Below, in pieces: positions 13,997 through 22,100 of a stretch of DNA of 24,778 nucleotides (position 1 is the first letter of the stretch; every line of letters starts with the position of its first letter). The position numbers were made by a program, and so were the translations under genes. Source of the DNA: CAYUXF01 sp964448755 (GTDB lineage Bacteria > Margulisbacteria > Termititenacia > Termititenacales > CAYUXF01). The notes beneath the pieces were generated by a model. That model did no database searches, was not told where the DNA came from, and was given only the letters and a program-made list of their open reading frames with translations. Location: NCBI GenBank assembly GCA_964448755.1, contig CAYUXF010000023.1, forward strand, positions 1 to 24,778, read 5' to 3'.

Positions 13997-15284
13997 TACA
14001 TTCAAACTCTTTTCTTCTATTTATAAAAATATTAACAATATCAGACTTCTTAAGAACAAGTATTTCTCTAATATTTACAGATGGCTCTACTTTCTTATAA
14101 AAATACGTCATTACAATAGCAGTTATACAATAAGTAATTGTAGAAGATAATGCGGCCCCATTAATCCCCAACCAAGGGATCAGTAAAAAGTTTAACACTA
14201 TATTTACTATTAAAGCAATAAAACTACTGTAAATTACATATTCTGCTTTATTTCTAGCATTAAGATCAGCAGATATCATTGTTGGAACTGACCAAACAAC
14301 AATACCTGGCAATATTATAATTAAAGGAGCAACTGCTTGTGCAAAAGATTCAGAATATAAAAAAACTATTAGTGGTTTAATAATAATAATAATAAAAGCA
14401 GTAAAAAAAATACCTATAAACATATTAATTCTGCATACTTTGGCTGTCATTTTATAATTTCCCCCATCCGCACATGCTCTTGGAATCAAAGCAAATGACG
14501 AAGCGCTAACAACTAAAAAAAACTTTTCAGCCAAACCAACGGCTAAAGAATATAAACCCAACTGCGTCATATTAAGCATTCGCGATATCATAACCATATC
14601 AATATTCAAATGCAAATATCCACCTAATCCTGCCAAATAAACTTTAATGCCATATCGTAAAGAATCCTTAAAATATCTGATATCAAAAGGTAATAATTTA
14701 AAAGAAGGAATTTGTTTCATTAAAAAAAACAACCCCGGCAAATAAATTAATATGCCCTCTATAATCACCAACATTAATAAATTGGTTTTAAAAAACAACA
14801 TTATTGCTAAAAGCGCAAGAATATTTAATATACCATACAATAATCTTGAAATATTATATGTGGATATTTTATTCAAGCCCTGAGTTATCCCGCCAAAAAA
14901 ATCATTAAATAATGAGATCAATAAAAAAATAATGATCAAAAATATAAACAATGGATTGTTTAAAAATACTTGATCTTTTATAAAAAACAACCAAGCAATA
15001 AGAACAAATAACATAATTATAAACAATATAGCAATCATATAAATTGCCTGCGAAATAACTTTTTCTATGGAATATTTTTTATTGGCACTAAAATAAGTAG
15101 ATGCAGAGAAAAAACCAAAATTTCCGAACATCATGATCATTCCCGGTATCAAAAAAAAATAAGAATAAATTCCCTTATTAGTCGGCCCCAGCATTCTATT
15201 TAATGGAATATTTACTAAAAAAGAAAAACCCATGATAATAATATTGGTTAAAAAGGTTATTGAAATATTTCTTCTTAAAGACAC
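13989..15284 (-). CDS. wzx: Wzx-type polysaccharide flippase (copy 1)
   Basis: This 431-residue polytopic membrane protein of the MATE/MOP polysaccharide-export family (RfbX/Wzx) has about 12-14 hydrophobic segments starting at residue 10. It would flip lipid-linked repeat units to the outer face of the inner membrane. It begins MSLRRNISITFLTN on a GTG (15282-15284) placed directly after the HTH gene's TAA with no gap. It is paralogous to the flippase at 20775-22088: both share FSFLVNIPL or LSFLVNIPL, LGP..KGI.SY, and the YSLAVGLAEKFFLVV or YTLAVGLAEKFLLVV segment. Two flippases in one cluster suggest two repeat units or a composite cluster. Confidence 0.9.
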   Translation of the reverse strand: MSLRRNISITFLTNIIIMGFSFLVNIPLNRMLGPTNKGIYSYFFLIPGMIMMFGNFGFFSASTYFSANKKYSIEKVISQAIYMIAILFIIMLFVLIAWLFFIKDQVFLNNPLFIFLIIIFLLISLFNDFFGGITQGLNKISTYNISRLLYGILNILALLAIMLFFKTNLLMLVIIEGILIYLPGLFFLMKQIPSFKLLPFDIRYFKDSLRYGIKVYLAGLGGYLHLNIDMVMISRMLNMTQLGLYSLAVGLAEKFFLVVSASSFALIPRACADGGNYKMTAKVCRINMFIGIFFTAFIIIIIKPLIVFLYSESFAQAVAPLIIILPGIVVWSVPTMISADLNARNKAEYVIYSSFIALIVNIVLNFLLIPWLGINGAALSSTITYCITAIVMTYFYKKVEPSVNIREILVLKKSDIVNIFINRRKEFECNE

Positions 15285-15524
15285 TTATTTTTGGTCCTCT
15301 TTCACCCAGTCCACAAACTTATCATATTTATTTTCAATTTTGTCTGTAAAATCGTGGGGGAGTAAAAGACGCAATAATTCGGCACCTAAAATACGGTATT
15401 GGCCGCCAAATTTAGCGGCGCGCAAAATACCTTTTTTAATTTGCCGCAACATAGTACTGCGCGAAACTTTTAAAAGATCTTGCGCCTCTTCTAATGTATA
15501 GACCTCTTTTTCATTGATTTCCAT
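15285..15524 (-). CDS. Small helix-turn-helix protein (excisionase/MerR-like)
   Basis: 79 residues from ATG 15522-15524. Residues 8-45 match the HTH_17/excisionase type: VYTLEEAQDLLKVSRSTMLR is the helix-turn-helix, and the wing reads GILRAAKFGGQYRI. The tail (ENKYDKFVDWVKEDQK) is charged and helical. A frame from a TTG at 15551 exists, but that codon falls between the -35 and -10 boxes of a strong promoter (15532-15561) whose start point would be at the ATG, so the shorter form is preferred. The gene lies inside a polysaccharide operon, between a glycosyltransferase and a flippase, and touches the flippase start. It could regulate this cluster or be a relic of an integrated element. No integrase is visible. 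Confidence 0.75.
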   Translation of the reverse strand: MEINEKEVYTLEEAQDLLKVSRSTMLRQIKKGILRAAKFGGQYRILGAELLRLLLPHDFTDKIENKYDKFVDWVKEDQK

Positions 15525-15531
15525 TGATCTA

Positions 15532-15561
15532 ATAATACCAATAAGATTCAAGATATGTCAA
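15532..15561 (-). promoter_or_regulatory. Strong internal sigma-70-type promoter before the HTH gene
   Basis: The minus strand has a perfect -35 box TTGACA (15556-15561), an 18-bp spacer and TATTAT (15532-15537, 5 of 6). The ATG at 15524 begins seven bases after the -10 box, so the transcript would be nearly or fully leaderless. The -35 box overlaps the last codons region of the upstream glycosyltransferase (stop at 15563). It would let the HTH-wzx-GT2-glf part be transcribed independently. Confidence 0.6.
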
Positions 15562-15562
15562 A

Positions 15563-16414
15563 TTAGTTCTTTTTAAAAAGATTTTTTCTAAATTGATAGA
15601 AAAACAACCTCGCCTTAAACGGAATAAAATTTTTAATATTCAACCAAAAAAACAACTGATATTTTAAAAAAGTACCCAATTTGATATTTATCTCATTATC
15701 ATTAATACCAAAACTGGCTAAAACCTTTTTATTACAAGAAGGAATTCCACTAATATCATTAACTAAATTAGCATTATGAATAACTTGCACCCAATAATAT
15801 TTATCTTTTATCTGTTTTGTTGGATATTTTAAGAAAAAATCTTGATGAGATAAATTCATTAATGTAATTAGATTTTCATCTGGTTTTTCAATAAAACTCA
15901 AAAAAGGACCATTTAAAAAACGATTTTTTAACAAAATTTCATTTGGCTCAATAACTAATCGATACCCTTTATAAAAATTAAACCCCATCTTATCTTTCGG
16001 TATAAAATTTTTTTGAATTACATCTATAGCCTCTTCATGTAAAGAATCATCATTATCTATTCTAGTAGTAATAACATATTCAACATCAGAACAATAATTT
16101 CTAACATCATTTAAAACACTTTTATTCATCGCCCTAAAACTATTAACAAAAAAAGCTTTGAAAAATTTATATTTTCTTTCATATTCTTTGATCTTCTTTT
16201 TATAAATACTCGGGGTATCTGTATCAAAATAAATAAAACAAACAAAATTTTTATTTATTTGTTTTTCCATAGAAGGCAAATAAAATTTTTCAAACAAATA
16301 AAATCTCTTAGCCAACCATTGTTCTGTCATCACCGAATTTTTATTTTTATCAATGGACATTTCGCTATCAACAGGTTTCACATTAAATCTAGTTAAAATA
16401 ATATGTTTAAACAA
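15563..16414 (-). CDS. Putative rhamnosyltransferase-type glycosyltransferase (copy 1)
   Basis: About 283 residues starting MFKHIILTRFNV from TTG 16412-16414, chosen because GGAG lies seven bases upstream; a TTG two codons earlier would overlap that site. The family is the putative rhamnosyl transferase group (PF11316): opening HIILTRFNV, then W..KRF.LFEKFYLPS, a strand FVCFIYFDTDTP, and the metal site TTRIDNDDSLHEEAI. It is paralogous along its whole length to the protein at 17876-18739 (GYR.V.EP..ILLKN.F.NGPF.SFIEK, NDLSGIP or NDISGIP). The reaction and sugar are unproven. It follows the chimeric gene after 22 bp and is the last gene before the HTH promoter. Confidence 0.8.
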   Translation of the reverse strand: MFKHIILTRFNVKPVDSEMSIDKNKNSVMTEQWLAKRFYLFEKFYLPSMEKQINKNFVCFIYFDTDTPSIYKKKIKEYERKYKFFKAFFVNSFRAMNKSVLNDVRNYCSDVEYVITTRIDNDDSLHEEAIDVIQKNFIPKDKMGFNFYKGYRLVIEPNEILLKNRFLNGPFLSFIEKPDENLITLMNLSHQDFFLKYPTKQIKDKYYWVQVIHNANLVNDISGIPSCNKKVLASFGINDNEINIKLGTFLKYQLFFWLNIKNFIPFKARLFFYQFRKNLFKKN

Positions 16415-16436
16415 AATCAATCTCCAATCTTATAAA

Positions 16437-17879
16437 TCATTTTACTACTATACTATTAAGACCATAATAATCACTAACAGATTTATTCAACCAATCATCT
16501 TTATCTTTTTTAATATCAGATAAAAATCCATTATGTTTGGTAGATCTATTTATTTTAAAAGTAATAACATCTAAGTTACCTTTTCCTTTTTCGTTAATTA
16601 TATATTGTTCTCTTTCTTTATAAAGCAAATAAGTATTAACAACGTCTTTATATGCGAAAAAATAACCTACCACAAATACTACCATTGAAATAATAAACAA
16701 ATATAGGCTTATTTTTCTAAACAAAATATCAGAAAAAGACAGCTCTGAATACAAAATGCCAATAGCTATAATAAAATAAACTATCACACCAAACCAAGCT
16801 CTTGGCGGAAAATAAGGAGACAAAACCATAGCATAAACAGCAATAAAAGATCCTAACAAAAAGATAATTGATGCCAAGGGAATATTTTTTATAAAAAAAT
16901 TATCATCTTTAATAACTCGGCCGCCCGTTCCAATAGCCTCAGGTAACCCACCAGACATTGTGCCAACCACAGGAATACCACAAGCCTGTGCTTCCAAAGC
17001 AACACAGCCAAAACCTTCTCTACGACTTGGCATAACTACTACGGAAAATCCAGCTAAGAGTTTCGGCACAGCATTAGGATGAACTAACCCCGGAAAAATA
17101 GTTCGTTCTTTTAGTCCATATTCTTCTATTTTTCTTTCAATTGCTTCACGCAAATAACCAGCTCCAGCAATTTCAAAAACACAATCTTTATTTACATTTG
17201 CTATCATTTTAAAAATATCTGGCAAACGATCTGCTCCCTTAACAGGCAACAGATCGCCAAGATAGCCAACTACTTTAGCCCGCTGCTTATTCTTTTGGTC
17301 AGCACTACAGGAAAACTTCTCAAGATCGATACCATTAGTTATCACTGTCGCGTTCTTTCCGTTATAGCCTAACGCAAGCGCAACTTTTTTTAGGTTGTTT
17401 GAAACAAAAATAACCTTAGAGGCATTATTTAAAATAGCAAGCGTTTTGCGCAATGCTATCTTCCCGGTATATGGATACGTATGAATATCACTTCCATGCG
17501 CTGTAACCACATAAGGAATATTATATTTTTTACAAAGCATATAGGCGGGATAAGCATCTCTAGTAAAATGAACATGTATTAGATCATATCCACCAGAAAC
17601 ATAAAAAGAATGCATTTTTTTTGCGATTAGGGCATCTTTAAATAACTCTAGATTCAATTTAGAAGAACCAAAATATTTTATATATTTAACAGAAATATTT
17701 TCCGAATAACCTATCTCTTTTATATTATAGTCATGATTATCAGAAAAAAAAGAACAAGCGCGAACTACGGTTACCGCTATATTTTTTTTCAATAAATGCT
17801 TCACCCGATAATAATTAAATATACCGTTTGTTACATCACTGCGCTCAGGAAAATTATTGGCAAAATAAAGTATTTTCAT
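16437..17879 (-). CDS. Chimeric protein: truncated GT4 glycosyltransferase fused to a membrane-protein tail
   Basis: 480 residues. Residues 1-326 are a GT4 enzyme: MKILYFANNFPERSDVTNGI, HVHFTRDAYP, TAHGSDIH at 126-133, VGYLGDLLPVKGADRL, and donor motif RREGFGCVALEAQACGIPVVG at about 286-306. The family continues for 50-60 residues after GGRVIKDDN, but here the sequence turns into hydrophobic segments (about 335-352, 360-378, 387-410). Then comes a soluble tail ending DDWLNKSVSDYYGLNSIVVK. That tail, with LSPYFPPRAWFG, resembles the C-terminus of DUF6056-type polytopic membrane proteins. The junction lies near 16890-16905, beside a run of A's. Loss of the last Rossmann helices probably weakens catalysis. 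Deletion fusion and misassembly are both possible. The gene overlaps its upstream neighbour by 4 bp. Confidence 0.78.
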   Translation of the reverse strand: MKILYFANNFPERSDVTNGIFNYYRVKHLLKKNIAVTVVRACSFFSDNHDYNIKEIGYSENISVKYIKYFGSSKLNLELFKDALIAKKMHSFYVSGGYDLIHVHFTRDAYPAYMLCKKYNIPYVVTAHGSDIHTYPYTGKIALRKTLAILNNASKVIFVSNNLKKVALALGYNGKNATVITNGIDLEKFSCSADQKNKQRAKVVGYLGDLLPVKGADRLPDIFKMIANVNKDCVFEIAGAGYLREAIERKIEEYGLKERTIFPGLVHPNAVPKLLAGFSVVVMPSRREGFGCVALEAQACGIPVVGTMSGGLPEAIGTGGRVIKDDNFFIKNIPLASIIFLLGSFIAVYAMVLSPYFPPRAWFGVIVYFIIAIGILYSELSFSDILFRKISLYLFIISMVVFVVGYFFAYKDVVNTYLLYKEREQYIINEKGKGNLDVITFKINRSTKHNGFLSDIKKDKDDWLNKSVSDYYGLNSIVVK

Positions 17880-18739
17880 CGCTTACCAAGTTTTTCAAGA
17901 ATATAAATTTTTAATTTAAAAGGAACATAGTTTTTTGGATTAAATAAAAAACAAAAGGCTTGATTTAAGGATAATGGTAAAGAAAGCTTAACGTCAGAGA
18001 TATCTTGAGCAAAATTAATTAAAACTTTTTTATTTAAAGTGGGAATGCCGCTAAGATCATTTGTTACATTAGAATCATGAATAGTCTGCAGCCAATAATA
18101 ACCACCTCTAATTTGTTTTACAGAATAATACATAAAAAATAAATTATGTTTACAGGCCCACGCCGTTAAAATATTAGCTGTTTTCTTTTCAATAAAAGAA
18201 ATAAACGGACCATTGATAAAACTATTTTTTAGTAATATTTGTTTTGGTTCCAAAACAAAGCGATAACCCTTGCAAAAATTTAGAGCATATTTATCAATTG
18301 GTTTAAAAGAAGATTGTATTTTCTCTATGGCCTTTTGCTGCAAGGCATCATCATTGTCTAGCCGAGTAGTAATAATATATTCTGTATCCTTAGCACATAA
18401 TGACAAAACATCTGCTTTAAATCTTTGCCCCATCTCTAAATCGTTTTTAACATATATTATATTTAAAAACGGATAAACTTCAGCTAATTTTTTTATATAA
18501 TCTTTGTAATATGCAATGGTATTAATATCAAAATAAATTAAACATTTAAAGCTTTTATTTGTTTGACTAGCTAAAGAAGCTACATAAAATCTTTCAAAAA
18601 GAGAAAATCTTTTCTTTAGCCAGTCAGCACTTAAAACTTCTTTTTTATTCTTATCAACCACTTCACTTTGGTCATAAGAGGGAACATTAAACCTGGTTAA
18701 TATAATATGCTGAAATTTCACATTACTTATTTTATTCAT
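17876..18739 (-). CDS. Putative rhamnosyltransferase-type glycosyltransferase (copy 2)
   Basis: 287 residues of the same PF11316-like family as 15563-16414: HIILTRFNVPSYD, LKKRFSLFERFYVASL, FKCLIYFD, and the metal site TTRLDNDDALQQKAI. It also has GYRFVLEPKQILLKNSFING and a tail (FNPKNYVPFKLKIYILEK) that matches the paralogue's FIPFKARLFFYQF region. Such enzymes are thought to transfer deoxysugars, but the substrate is unknown. It overlaps both neighbours (8 bp with the upstream GT4, 4 bp with the chimera), so it sits firmly within a translationally coupled block. The paralogue pair brackets the chimeric gene. Confidence 0.82.
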   Translation of the reverse strand: MNKISNVKFQHIILTRFNVPSYDQSEVVDKNKKEVLSADWLKKRFSLFERFYVASLASQTNKSFKCLIYFDINTIAYYKDYIKKLAEVYPFLNIIYVKNDLEMGQRFKADVLSLCAKDTEYIITTRLDNDDALQQKAIEKIQSSFKPIDKYALNFCKGYRFVLEPKQILLKNSFINGPFISFIEKKTANILTAWACKHNLFFMYYSVKQIRGGYYWLQTIHDSNVTNDLSGIPTLNKKVLINFAQDISDVKLSLPLSLNQAFCFLFNPKNYVPFKLKIYILEKLGKR

Positions 18740-19880
18740 TTTTTTTAATTTCTTTCTGTAAGATATCCAAATATTTGGCAGCGCATTCTTTTTTAGTAAG
18801 TTTCTTGACCGTTTGAATTGATGAAATTATCAAACCATTGATCTCCTTAAGTCTTATTTTATCAACTATTAGACTAATAGTCTGCCCAAGGTCAGAAACC
18901 GAGCGGGGTTCACACAAATAACCGTTTTGATTGTTTTTAACAATACCATCTATTCCCCACTCTTTAGTGCCCACAACGACACAGCCAGAAGCCATTGCTT
19001 CAAGATACGCTAACCCAAAAGTTTCCGGCGCACTAACCATTATAAATATATGGGCCTTAGTCATTTCTGTTATAGCTTTTGCACGCGGCAACTGACCCAA
19101 AAATATAATATTTTTTTCAAGACCATACTGACAAACTAATTTTTGAAGTCTCTCTTTTTCAGAACCATCTCCAACTAGCCGATACTCCCAGTCAAAATTA
19201 AGTTTTGCCTTAGCTAAAGCCTCAATACAAATATCAATATTTTTAAGCGGGATCAAACCACAAACAGAAATAAAAACTATTTTTTTTATATCCTTAAATT
19301 TTGCAACCGCTTCATTGCTATTTTTAATAAGGTCTGCCTCTATACCAAAATTCGTAAAATAAGTTTTATTCTCATATTCAGGAAATTTTTTTAGAAATCT
19401 GTTATAGATAACCTGTGAGCGGCAAATAATACCTTGCGCAAAATCAATATATTTTTTATATTTTGCCGGAGCAACATTAAGATTATTAATATCAGTATTA
19501 TGAAATCCAATGAAGAGCGGTCTTTTTAAATATTTTGCCAAATAAACACCGTGAGCCAAATTATAATTATAATCGGCAACAATAACATCCGGATCAAAAC
19601 CGATACTATCAATCAGTTTTCTTAAAGACATTCTAAAAATAAATTCAGTTCTAGGGAGCTTAAACAGCTTATGATTATAGATCTTAATTCCATCTATATT
19701 AATCTGCCCCTCAACGATCTTATTATCCTGACAGCGCAGCGGCCAATAATAAGGACGAATAACTGCTACCTGCTCTGTTTTCTGCCACTCCACCAGATAA
19801 TCATGAATAACATATGATGTCTCCATTACTGAATGCCCTTTATAAGCCGGATAAAGATCTGTTATAACCAGTATCTTCAT
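18732..19880 (-). CDS. GT4-family glycosyltransferase
   Basis: This 382-residue GT-B enzyme opens MKILVITDLYPAYKGHSV. PDVIVADYNYNLAHG and GFHNTDINNL form the acceptor domain. NFGIEADLI precedes the linker, and the C-terminal domain has SVCGLIPLKNIDICIEAL, LVGDGSEKERL, FLGQLPRAKAITEM and the donor motif SAPETFGLAYLEAMASGCVVVG. The C-terminal helices, lacking in the neighbouring chimera, are intact here (to KYLDILQKEIKKNE). It should transfer one sugar during repeat-unit assembly; donor and linkage cannot be read. ATGA overlap with the upstream GT2 gene and an 8-bp overlap with the next gene show one operon. Confidence 0.88.
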   Translation of the reverse strand: MKILVITDLYPAYKGHSVMETSYVIHDYLVEWQKTEQVAVIRPYYWPLRCQDNKIVEGQINIDGIKIYNHKLFKLPRTEFIFRMSLRKLIDSIGFDPDVIVADYNYNLAHGVYLAKYLKRPLFIGFHNTDINNLNVAPAKYKKYIDFAQGIICRSQVIYNRFLKKFPEYENKTYFTNFGIEADLIKNSNEAVAKFKDIKKIVFISVCGLIPLKNIDICIEALAKAKLNFDWEYRLVGDGSEKERLQKLVCQYGLEKNIIFLGQLPRAKAITEMTKAHIFIMVSAPETFGLAYLEAMASGCVVVGTKEWGIDGIVKNNQNGYLCEPRSVSDLGQTISLIVDKIRLKEINGLIISSIQTVKKLTKKECAAKYLDILQKEIKKNE

Positions 19881-20782
19881 CGCGATTGCCTTTTGGCAAA
19901 GAAAACTTCTTTAAAATAAACAATGTTTTCTTTAAATACATAATTTTTTCTTAAAAACTCCAATAATTTCGAAAGAAAATATAATATTATAAAAACACCA
20001 TAAACAAATGGCTTATTATATTTTTTAATAAAATAAATTTCGCTTCGGTCATACATTATTCTTTTAGCATTCGATTGACGGATAGTCCCACCTTCGAGAT
20101 GAACAATATCCGGACCGCAAATGATCTTTCGCAAGTAGCCTCTCTGGCCCATCCGATACTGCAGATCCTGTTCCTCAAAATACATAAAAAACAACGGATC
20201 AAACATTCCTACATCCTCAATAACTTTACGCGGAATAAATAGATCGGCCCCGACCAAATAATTGACACATTGATCTTTTTTGTTATCTATTTGCTCTTTT
20301 TTATTAAGCAATGCTCTCTTGGGAAAAAGAAAAGCATATTCCATCTTTAACACATCAATAACATTGTTAGAAAATTTACTATAAGAACTCTGTAGGCCAC
20401 GGTTCGGATCTTTGAGGTAGGAGCCGAGAACTCCTATTTTTTCCGTGGGATTCTCTTGGACACGATCATAAAATATTTTTACTGCGTTATTCTTCAATAA
20501 GGTATCAGAATTCAGTAAAAATAAGTATTTGCCTCGAGCAACCCTGATCCCTTCATTATTAGCTCGTCCAAAACCAATATTTTCAGAGTTTTGTTTAATA
20601 ATAACTTGAGGATATTTACTTTTTATTAACTCCACCGAACCATCACGTGAATCATTATCAACCAAAATTATTTCGTAACTAATGCCCTGGGTCTGTTCAA
20701 TCACAGAGCGAATACAATCAGCCATTATTTCCGGGGTTTTATAATTAACGATTATTATTGATACTTCTATATTATCAGACAT
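19877..20782 (-). CDS. GT2-family glycosyltransferase (rhamnosyltransferase-like)
   Basis: 301 residues of the WcaE/rhamnosyltransferase-like GT2 group. VSIIIVNYKTPEIMADCIRS is at about 7-26, LVDNDSRDGS and NIGFGRANNEG follow, and the metal site is LLNSDTLL (about 93-100). GADLFIPRKVIEDVGMFDP and FFMYFEEQDLQYRMGQRGY carry the acceptor loop and catalytic acid. A hydrophobic segment at about 263-278 (VYGVFIILYFLSKLLEF) may anchor it to the membrane, as is typical for the group. It overlaps the upstream flippase by 8 bp and the next GT4 gene by 4 bp. Confidence 0.88.
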   Translation of the reverse strand: MSDNIEVSIIIVNYKTPEIMADCIRSVIEQTQGISYEIILVDNDSRDGSVELIKSKYPQVIIKQNSENIGFGRANNEGIRVARGKYLFLLNSDTLLKNNAVKIFYDRVQENPTEKIGVLGSYLKDPNRGLQSSYSKFSNNVIDVLKMEYAFLFPKRALLNKKEQIDNKKDQCVNYLVGADLFIPRKVIEDVGMFDPLFFMYFEEQDLQYRMGQRGYLRKIICGPDIVHLEGGTIRQSNAKRIMYDRSEIYFIKKYNKPFVYGVFIILYFLSKLLEFLRKNYVFKENIVYFKEVFFAKRQSR

Positions 20783-22088
20783 GACGATCTTTTAACTTTT
20801 TTACTACGGCCAAGATCTTATCTTTAAGCATTTCGTATAACTCTTTAATATCATCAATTTTAACAAAAAATATCTCATTTATCTTAGCTTGAGGAACTTC
20901 TCTTTTGTAAAAGAAAAACATCAATAGGCCCATTAGAGCATAGGAGGTGGTGGAAGAGATCGCCGCTCCTAATAGTCCCAGCATGGGGATCAGCGTTAAA
21001 TTTAAAACTATATTGGCGATCCCGGCCACCAGCGGGACATAGGCAGCGATCGCATAACGCCCGCGCGCCGCCAGATCGGTACTGATCATACTCGGTACCG
21101 CATAAAGTACGATCCCCGGCAAAATAAATAATAAGGGAACTGTAGCAGCGGCGAACCTCGCCGAATAGAGAAATACTATCAAAGAACGAATAAAAAATAT
21201 CATGGTCAAAGAAAATATCAAGCCAATAAAAATATTCAAGCGGCAGATCTTTGCGGTATTCTCATAATCACCGCCCTTTGATAGATTATGCGGAAGCAGA
21301 GCCTGCCCCGAAGCATTCACAACCAATAAAAACTTCTCAGCCAAACCAACAGCCAATGTATAAATACCGAGCTGAGACATATCCAGTAATTTTGCGATTA
21401 TAAACAAACCAATGTTCTGATTCAGATAAGCACCTAACTGTCCGGTATAAGAAACACTTCCATAGCGGAAAGAAGCCTTTAAATAATCCAAACTAAATGC
21501 GCCTAATCTTTTTTCAGGCAGAGAAAAATAAAGATAAATTACCGATGGCAAATAGACCAAAACACTTGCCGCAATAACCAAATAAAAATTCGTCTTAGCA
21601 AAAAGCATTATTACCAATAAAAATACAATATTTAAAACACCCTGCATAAGAGTAGATACATTTATCTGTTTGATCAGATTAAAACCATGAACAGTTGAGG
21701 AAAGAAATCTATTGGCGAAAGAAATAATAATGAATAGTATAACCATCAAAAGATAAAAATAATTGGCGAGGATCTTATCCTTGGTAAGAAAAACAAAGAC
21801 CACTAGACCGATCGTAGAAAAAAGCATAAGAAGAGAACTATAGATCAAGGCATGTGAGTTGATGGTCCGTTGGGGGAATTTTTTATTGGCCGTATAGAAC
21901 ATTGTCGCCGCATCAAGACCCAAGATCGAAAAAGTAATAACTAAGCCTGGAACAAGAAACAGGTATGAAAAAATGCCTTTATATTCGGGGCCAAGGATCC
22001 TGGTCAAAGGGATATTGACCAAAAACGATAAGACCAGCAATCCGCTATTGGTCATAAAAGACCAAAATACATTTTTTCTAAGCGACAT
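20775..22088 (-). CDS. wzx: Wzx-type polysaccharide flippase (copy 2)
   Basis: A 437-residue MOP-family flippase with about 12-14 membrane segments and a cytoplasmic tail (KIDDIKELYEMLKDKILAVVKKLK). The ATG at 22086-22088 is preceded by AGAGGA. It is paralogous to 13989-15284 from end to end, including MSLRKN at the start and PGIVLYAVPSMISTDLAARG against PGIVVWSVPTMISADLNARN, but it is clearly richer in G and C than that copy. It would export the repeat unit assembled by the genes around it (18.7-24.7 kb). Twelve base pairs separate it from the upstream acyltransferase gene. Confidence 0.92.
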   Translation of the reverse strand: MSLRKNVFWSFMTNSGLLVLSFLVNIPLTRILGPEYKGIFSYLFLVPGLVITFSILGLDAATMFYTANKKFPQRTINSHALIYSSLLMLFSTIGLVVFVFLTKDKILANYFYLLMVILFIIISFANRFLSSTVHGFNLIKQINVSTLMQGVLNIVFLLVIMLFAKTNFYLVIAASVLVYLPSVIYLYFSLPEKRLGAFSLDYLKASFRYGSVSYTGQLGAYLNQNIGLFIIAKLLDMSQLGIYTLAVGLAEKFLLVVNASGQALLPHNLSKGGDYENTAKICRLNIFIGLIFSLTMIFFIRSLIVFLYSARFAAATVPLLFILPGIVLYAVPSMISTDLAARGRYAIAAYVPLVAGIANIVLNLTLIPMLGLLGAAISSTTSYALMGLLMFFFYKREVPQAKINEIFFVKIDDIKELYEMLKDKILAVVKKLKDRHV

Positions 22089-22100
22089 CTATTTCCTCTT

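Noticed and set aside
15285..15551. HTH protein as phage excisionase of an integrated element
   Set aside because: No integrase, att-like repeats or phage genes accompany it. The fold alone does not show that function.
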